A stretch of 16,299 nucleotides of DNA from an uncultured Eubacteriales bacterium (GTDB lineage: Bacteria > Bacillota > Clostridia > Oscillospirales > CAG-272), in contig ONVJ01000261.1 in NCBI GenBank assembly GCA_900321265.1, positions 1 to 16,299 of the forward strand. Direction: 5' to 3'. Position numbers and translations under genes: made by a program. Below the pieces are notes generated by a model that searched no databases, had not been told where the DNA came from, and worked only from the letters and a program-made list of their open reading frames with translations. Below, in pieces: positions 14,516 to 16,299 of the stretch. The stretch's first letter is position 1, and each line of letters begins with the position of its first letter.

Positions 14516-15612
14516 TTCGCCGCTTTCTCCTTTTCCCCTTCGGTCGTATTTCTTCCGCCCGTCCCGAAGACCCTGGGCCTTGTTAATCTGTCGATATAGT
14601 AAACGAGCATGTTCATTATCAGAATGGCGAACGAGACTCCCTCGTTGTATCCGCCGAAATACCTGATAAAGACGGTCACCGCTCCGCATCCGGCGCCGAA
14701 GATGAGCCTTCCCTTCCCGGTCACCGGAGATGTGCTGTAATCTGTCGCCATGAATATCGCTCCGAGCATGAGACCGCCCGACAGCAGCTCCGACGTCATC
14801 GATTTAAGCATCCCTCCGCCCGCGGGAAAGAGGGCGGTGAGAAGGGCGACGGTACAGATGAATGAGACCGGGATGTGCCAGGTAATGACCTTCCTGAGCA
14901 GCAGGTATATCCCGCCGAGCAGAAGAAGCGCCGCGGACACCTCGCCGATCGATCCTCCGCACTTTCCGAGGAAGAGATCGAGGGTGGACACCTGCGGGAC
15001 CTCTCCCGCCTTGAGCGAGGCCAGCGGAGTCGCGGTCGCGATCGAGTCGAGCTCCTGCGCGAAGCTGACCGTCTTCCAGTCAAGCCTTTCAAATACCTCG
15101 GGGAATGATGTCATCTCCTTAGGCCAGGCGAAGAGGAAGGCGCGCCCGGCGAGCGCAGGGTTCAGGAAGTTCTTCCCTATCCCGCCGAAGAGCTGCTTGA
15201 CGATAACTATCGCAAAGAAGGCTCCGACGACGGGGATCCAGTATGACACCGACGACGGGAGGTTCATCCCCAGCAGAAGCCCGGTTACGACCGCCGAAAG
15301 ATCGCCGACAGAGCATTTTTTGCGGAAGACGAGTCTTGACAGGAATTCAAAGAGCACCGCCGATCCCGTCGATATGAGCATGATCGCCAGCGCCCTCGGA
15401 CCGAACACGTAGACTCCCCAGGCAGCCGCCGGGAGCAGCGCTATTATGACGTCGAGCATTATCGACGCGGTCGTATCGGTGTGTTTTATATGCGGTGGAG
15501 GCGAAACGGTCAGCAGCTCGGGGATCTTGACCCCGGCCTTGCTTCCGCCACCGGTCTCCGCGGCGGGAAGGCCCTGCGCACCGCCGCTCGTCTGTCTGTT
15601 GTCTTCGCTCAT
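14512..15612 (-). CDS. rnfD: Rnf complex integral membrane subunit D, FMN-binding
   Basis: Membrane subunit of Rnf with multiple helices and a covalently bound FMN. After a 28-residue hydrophilic lead (Ser/Gly/Ala-rich), the conserved start LLTVSPPPHIKHTDTTASIMLDVIIALLPA follows in pieces across residues 33-62. Later blocks are GKNFLNPALAGRAFLFAWP (about 146-164), SIATATPLASL with Thr195 as the expected FMN-attachment residue (190-200), GGLMLGAIFMATDYSTSPVT (about 279-298) and GGYNEGVSFAILIMNM. The 366 residues are slightly longer than usual because of the leader and a charged tail. The ATG overlaps the rnfC stop as ATGA (15609-15612). Confidence 0.96.
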   Translation of the reverse strand: MSEDNRQTSGGAQGLPAAETGGGSKAGVKIPELLTVSPPPHIKHTDTTASIMLDVIIALLPAAAWGVYVFGPRALAIMLISTGSAVLFEFLSRLVFRKKCSVGDLSAVVTGLLLGMNLPSSVSYWIPVVGAFFAIVIVKQLFGGIGKNFLNPALAGRAFLFAWPKEMTSFPEVFERLDWKTVSFAQELDSIATATPLASLKAGEVPQVSTLDLFLGKCGGSIGEVSAALLLLGGIYLLLRKVITWHIPVSFICTVALLTALFPAGGGMLKSMTSELLSGGLMLGAIFMATDYSTSPVTGKGRLIFGAGCGAVTVFIRYFGGYNEGVSFAILIMNMLVYYIDRLTRPRVFGTGGRNTTEGEKEKAAK

Positions 15613-16299
15613 TTCACGGCCTTTCTAGCCCTGATGGCTCCCTTGGCTACTCTGATATACTGAACTATCTGCACATTGCCCGGGCAGTTGTAGGAGCAGG
15701 TGCCGCACTCGACGCAGCTCATCACGCCGTTTTTCTCGGCATCATCGTATCTTCTGGCTACCGAATACTGGGCGAGATATATCGGCATCAGGTGCATCGG
15801 GCAGTTCTTTACGCAGCGCCCGCACCTTATGCAGGCAGAGGTGTCTCTCATGCGGGCAAAACTCTCGGAGAAGACCAGTATCGCCGAGGTCCCCTTGGTG
15901 ACCGGCGCGTCGAGCTCCCACCTGGCGGCGCCCATCATCGGTCCGCCGTTGATTATCTTGTATGGAGACTTCACAAGTCCCCCGCAGTAGTCTATAAGCG
16001 TCCTGTATGAGGTCCCCAGCGGGACAAGGAGGTTCTTCGGCTCGGCGACGCAGTCGCCGTCGACGGTTATGCAGCGCTCGATGAGCGGCAGTCCGTAGGC
16101 GAAGGCCCGGTAGATGACGGCGCAGGTCTCGGCGTTGAATACGACGCAGCCGACGTCGACGGGGAGCTTGCCCGCCGGCACCTCCCTGCCGGTCAGGGCG
16201 TAGATGAGCTGTCTCTCGTCGCCCTGCGGGTATTTGGTCTGCATGACCCTGACCCTGATATAGCTGCTCTTTCCGATGACTCCGAGCAGCCTGTTGATC
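15609..16299 (-). CDS. rnfC: Rnf complex subunit C, C-terminal part (5' end outside window)
   Basis: Peripheral cytosolic subunit of Rnf that is thought to bind NADH/FMN and carry two 4Fe-4S clusters. About 229 residues are visible; the frame is open to the right edge (residues INRLLGVIGKSSYIRVRV precede the first internal Met). The missing part should hold the start of the FMN/NADH-binding region. Visible are TKYPQGDERQLIYALTGREV, the INGGPMMGAARW loop, and two ferredoxin-type motifs: CIRCGRCVKNCP and CVECGTCSYNCP. The C-terminus KGAIRARKAVK is typical of short RnfC proteins without a long C-terminal extension. It is the first gene of the order C-D-G-E-A-B; the operon promoter must lie outside the window. 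Confidence 0.96.
   Translation of the reverse strand, partial: INRLLGVIGKSSYIRVRVMQTKYPQGDERQLIYALTGREVPAGKLPVDVGCVVFNAETCAVIYRAFAYGLPLIERCITVDGDCVAEPKNLLVPLGTSYRTLIDYCGGLVKSPYKIINGGPMMGAARWELDAPVTKGTSAILVFSESFARMRDTSACIRCGRCVKNCPMHLMPIYLAQYSVARRYDDAEKNGVMSCVECGTCSYNCPGNVQIVQYIRVAKGAIRARKAVK

Noticed and set aside
14516..14689. N-terminal extension of RnfG inside rnfD
   Set aside because: The added residues are the Arg-rich out-of-frame reading of the rnfD 3' end; the membrane helix and the ATGA junction fix the start at 14515.
1..16299. Mobile element, CRISPR array, phage or toxin-antitoxin system
   Set aside because: No transposase, integrase, spaced direct repeats, target-site duplications or small toxin/antitoxin pairs were found; all sizeable genes belong to known chromosomal families.

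Overview
The window looks like an ordinary chromosomal stretch of a GC-rich, Gram-positive-type anaerobe, most likely an uncultured member of the Clostridia (Oscillospirales-like). Four things point there: an Rnf complex encoded in the clostridial order C-D-G-E-A-B, a CIRCE/HrcA-type operator in front of groESL, two lipoproteins with a lipobox followed by an acidic/Thr-rich linker, and a clostridial-style multi-cluster RnfB. The taxonomic call is inference; no rRNA or tRNA gene is present.

Layout. Left, plus strand: the 3' part of a homoserine dehydrogenase gene (cut by the window edge) runs, after one base, into a GT4 glycosyltransferase gene. An AT-rich gap of about 180 bp follows with a sigma-A-like promoter and CIRCE operator, then groES and groEL. 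A strong hairpin that can terminate from both sides separates groEL from the convergent minus-strand genes.

Everything from 4066 to the right edge is on the minus strand. Read in the direction of transcription (right to left): rnfC (5' end cut off by the edge), rnfD, rnfG, rnfE, rnfA, rnfB; then a lipoprotein with two repeated alpha/beta domains and an endonuclease/exonuclease/phosphatase (EEP) domain, an ABC-F ATPase, a TIM-barrel isomerase/epimerase-like protein, the RuvX/YqgF resolvase, a Nudix hydrolase of the ADP-ribose pyrophosphatase type, and finally a solute-binding-type lipoprotein. Junctions are very tight: C/D, D/G, G/E and E/A overlap by 4 nt, EEP/ABC-F by 1 nt, ruvX/nudix by 17 nt. 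The block could be one long transcript, with possible separate promoters before the EEP lipoprotein and the last lipoprotein.

Functionally, Rnf is a membrane complex that couples ferredoxin oxidation to NAD+ reduction and ion export. GroES/GroEL is the heat-regulated chaperonin. The five-gene cluster after rnfB mixes envelope, translation, DNA-processing and nucleotide-sanitation functions and does not form a recognisable pathway.

I see no mobile element, CRISPR array, tRNA, rRNA, riboswitch or phage gene, and no gene-free stretch longer than 300 bp. I found no convincing undescribed multi-gene system. The most notable oddities are the EEP lipoprotein with its internal duplication, the long acidic tail on RnfE, the ACT-less end of homoserine dehydrogenase, a (TC)n tract at the ruvX/nudix overlap, and a nested inverted repeat in front of the last lipoprotein.
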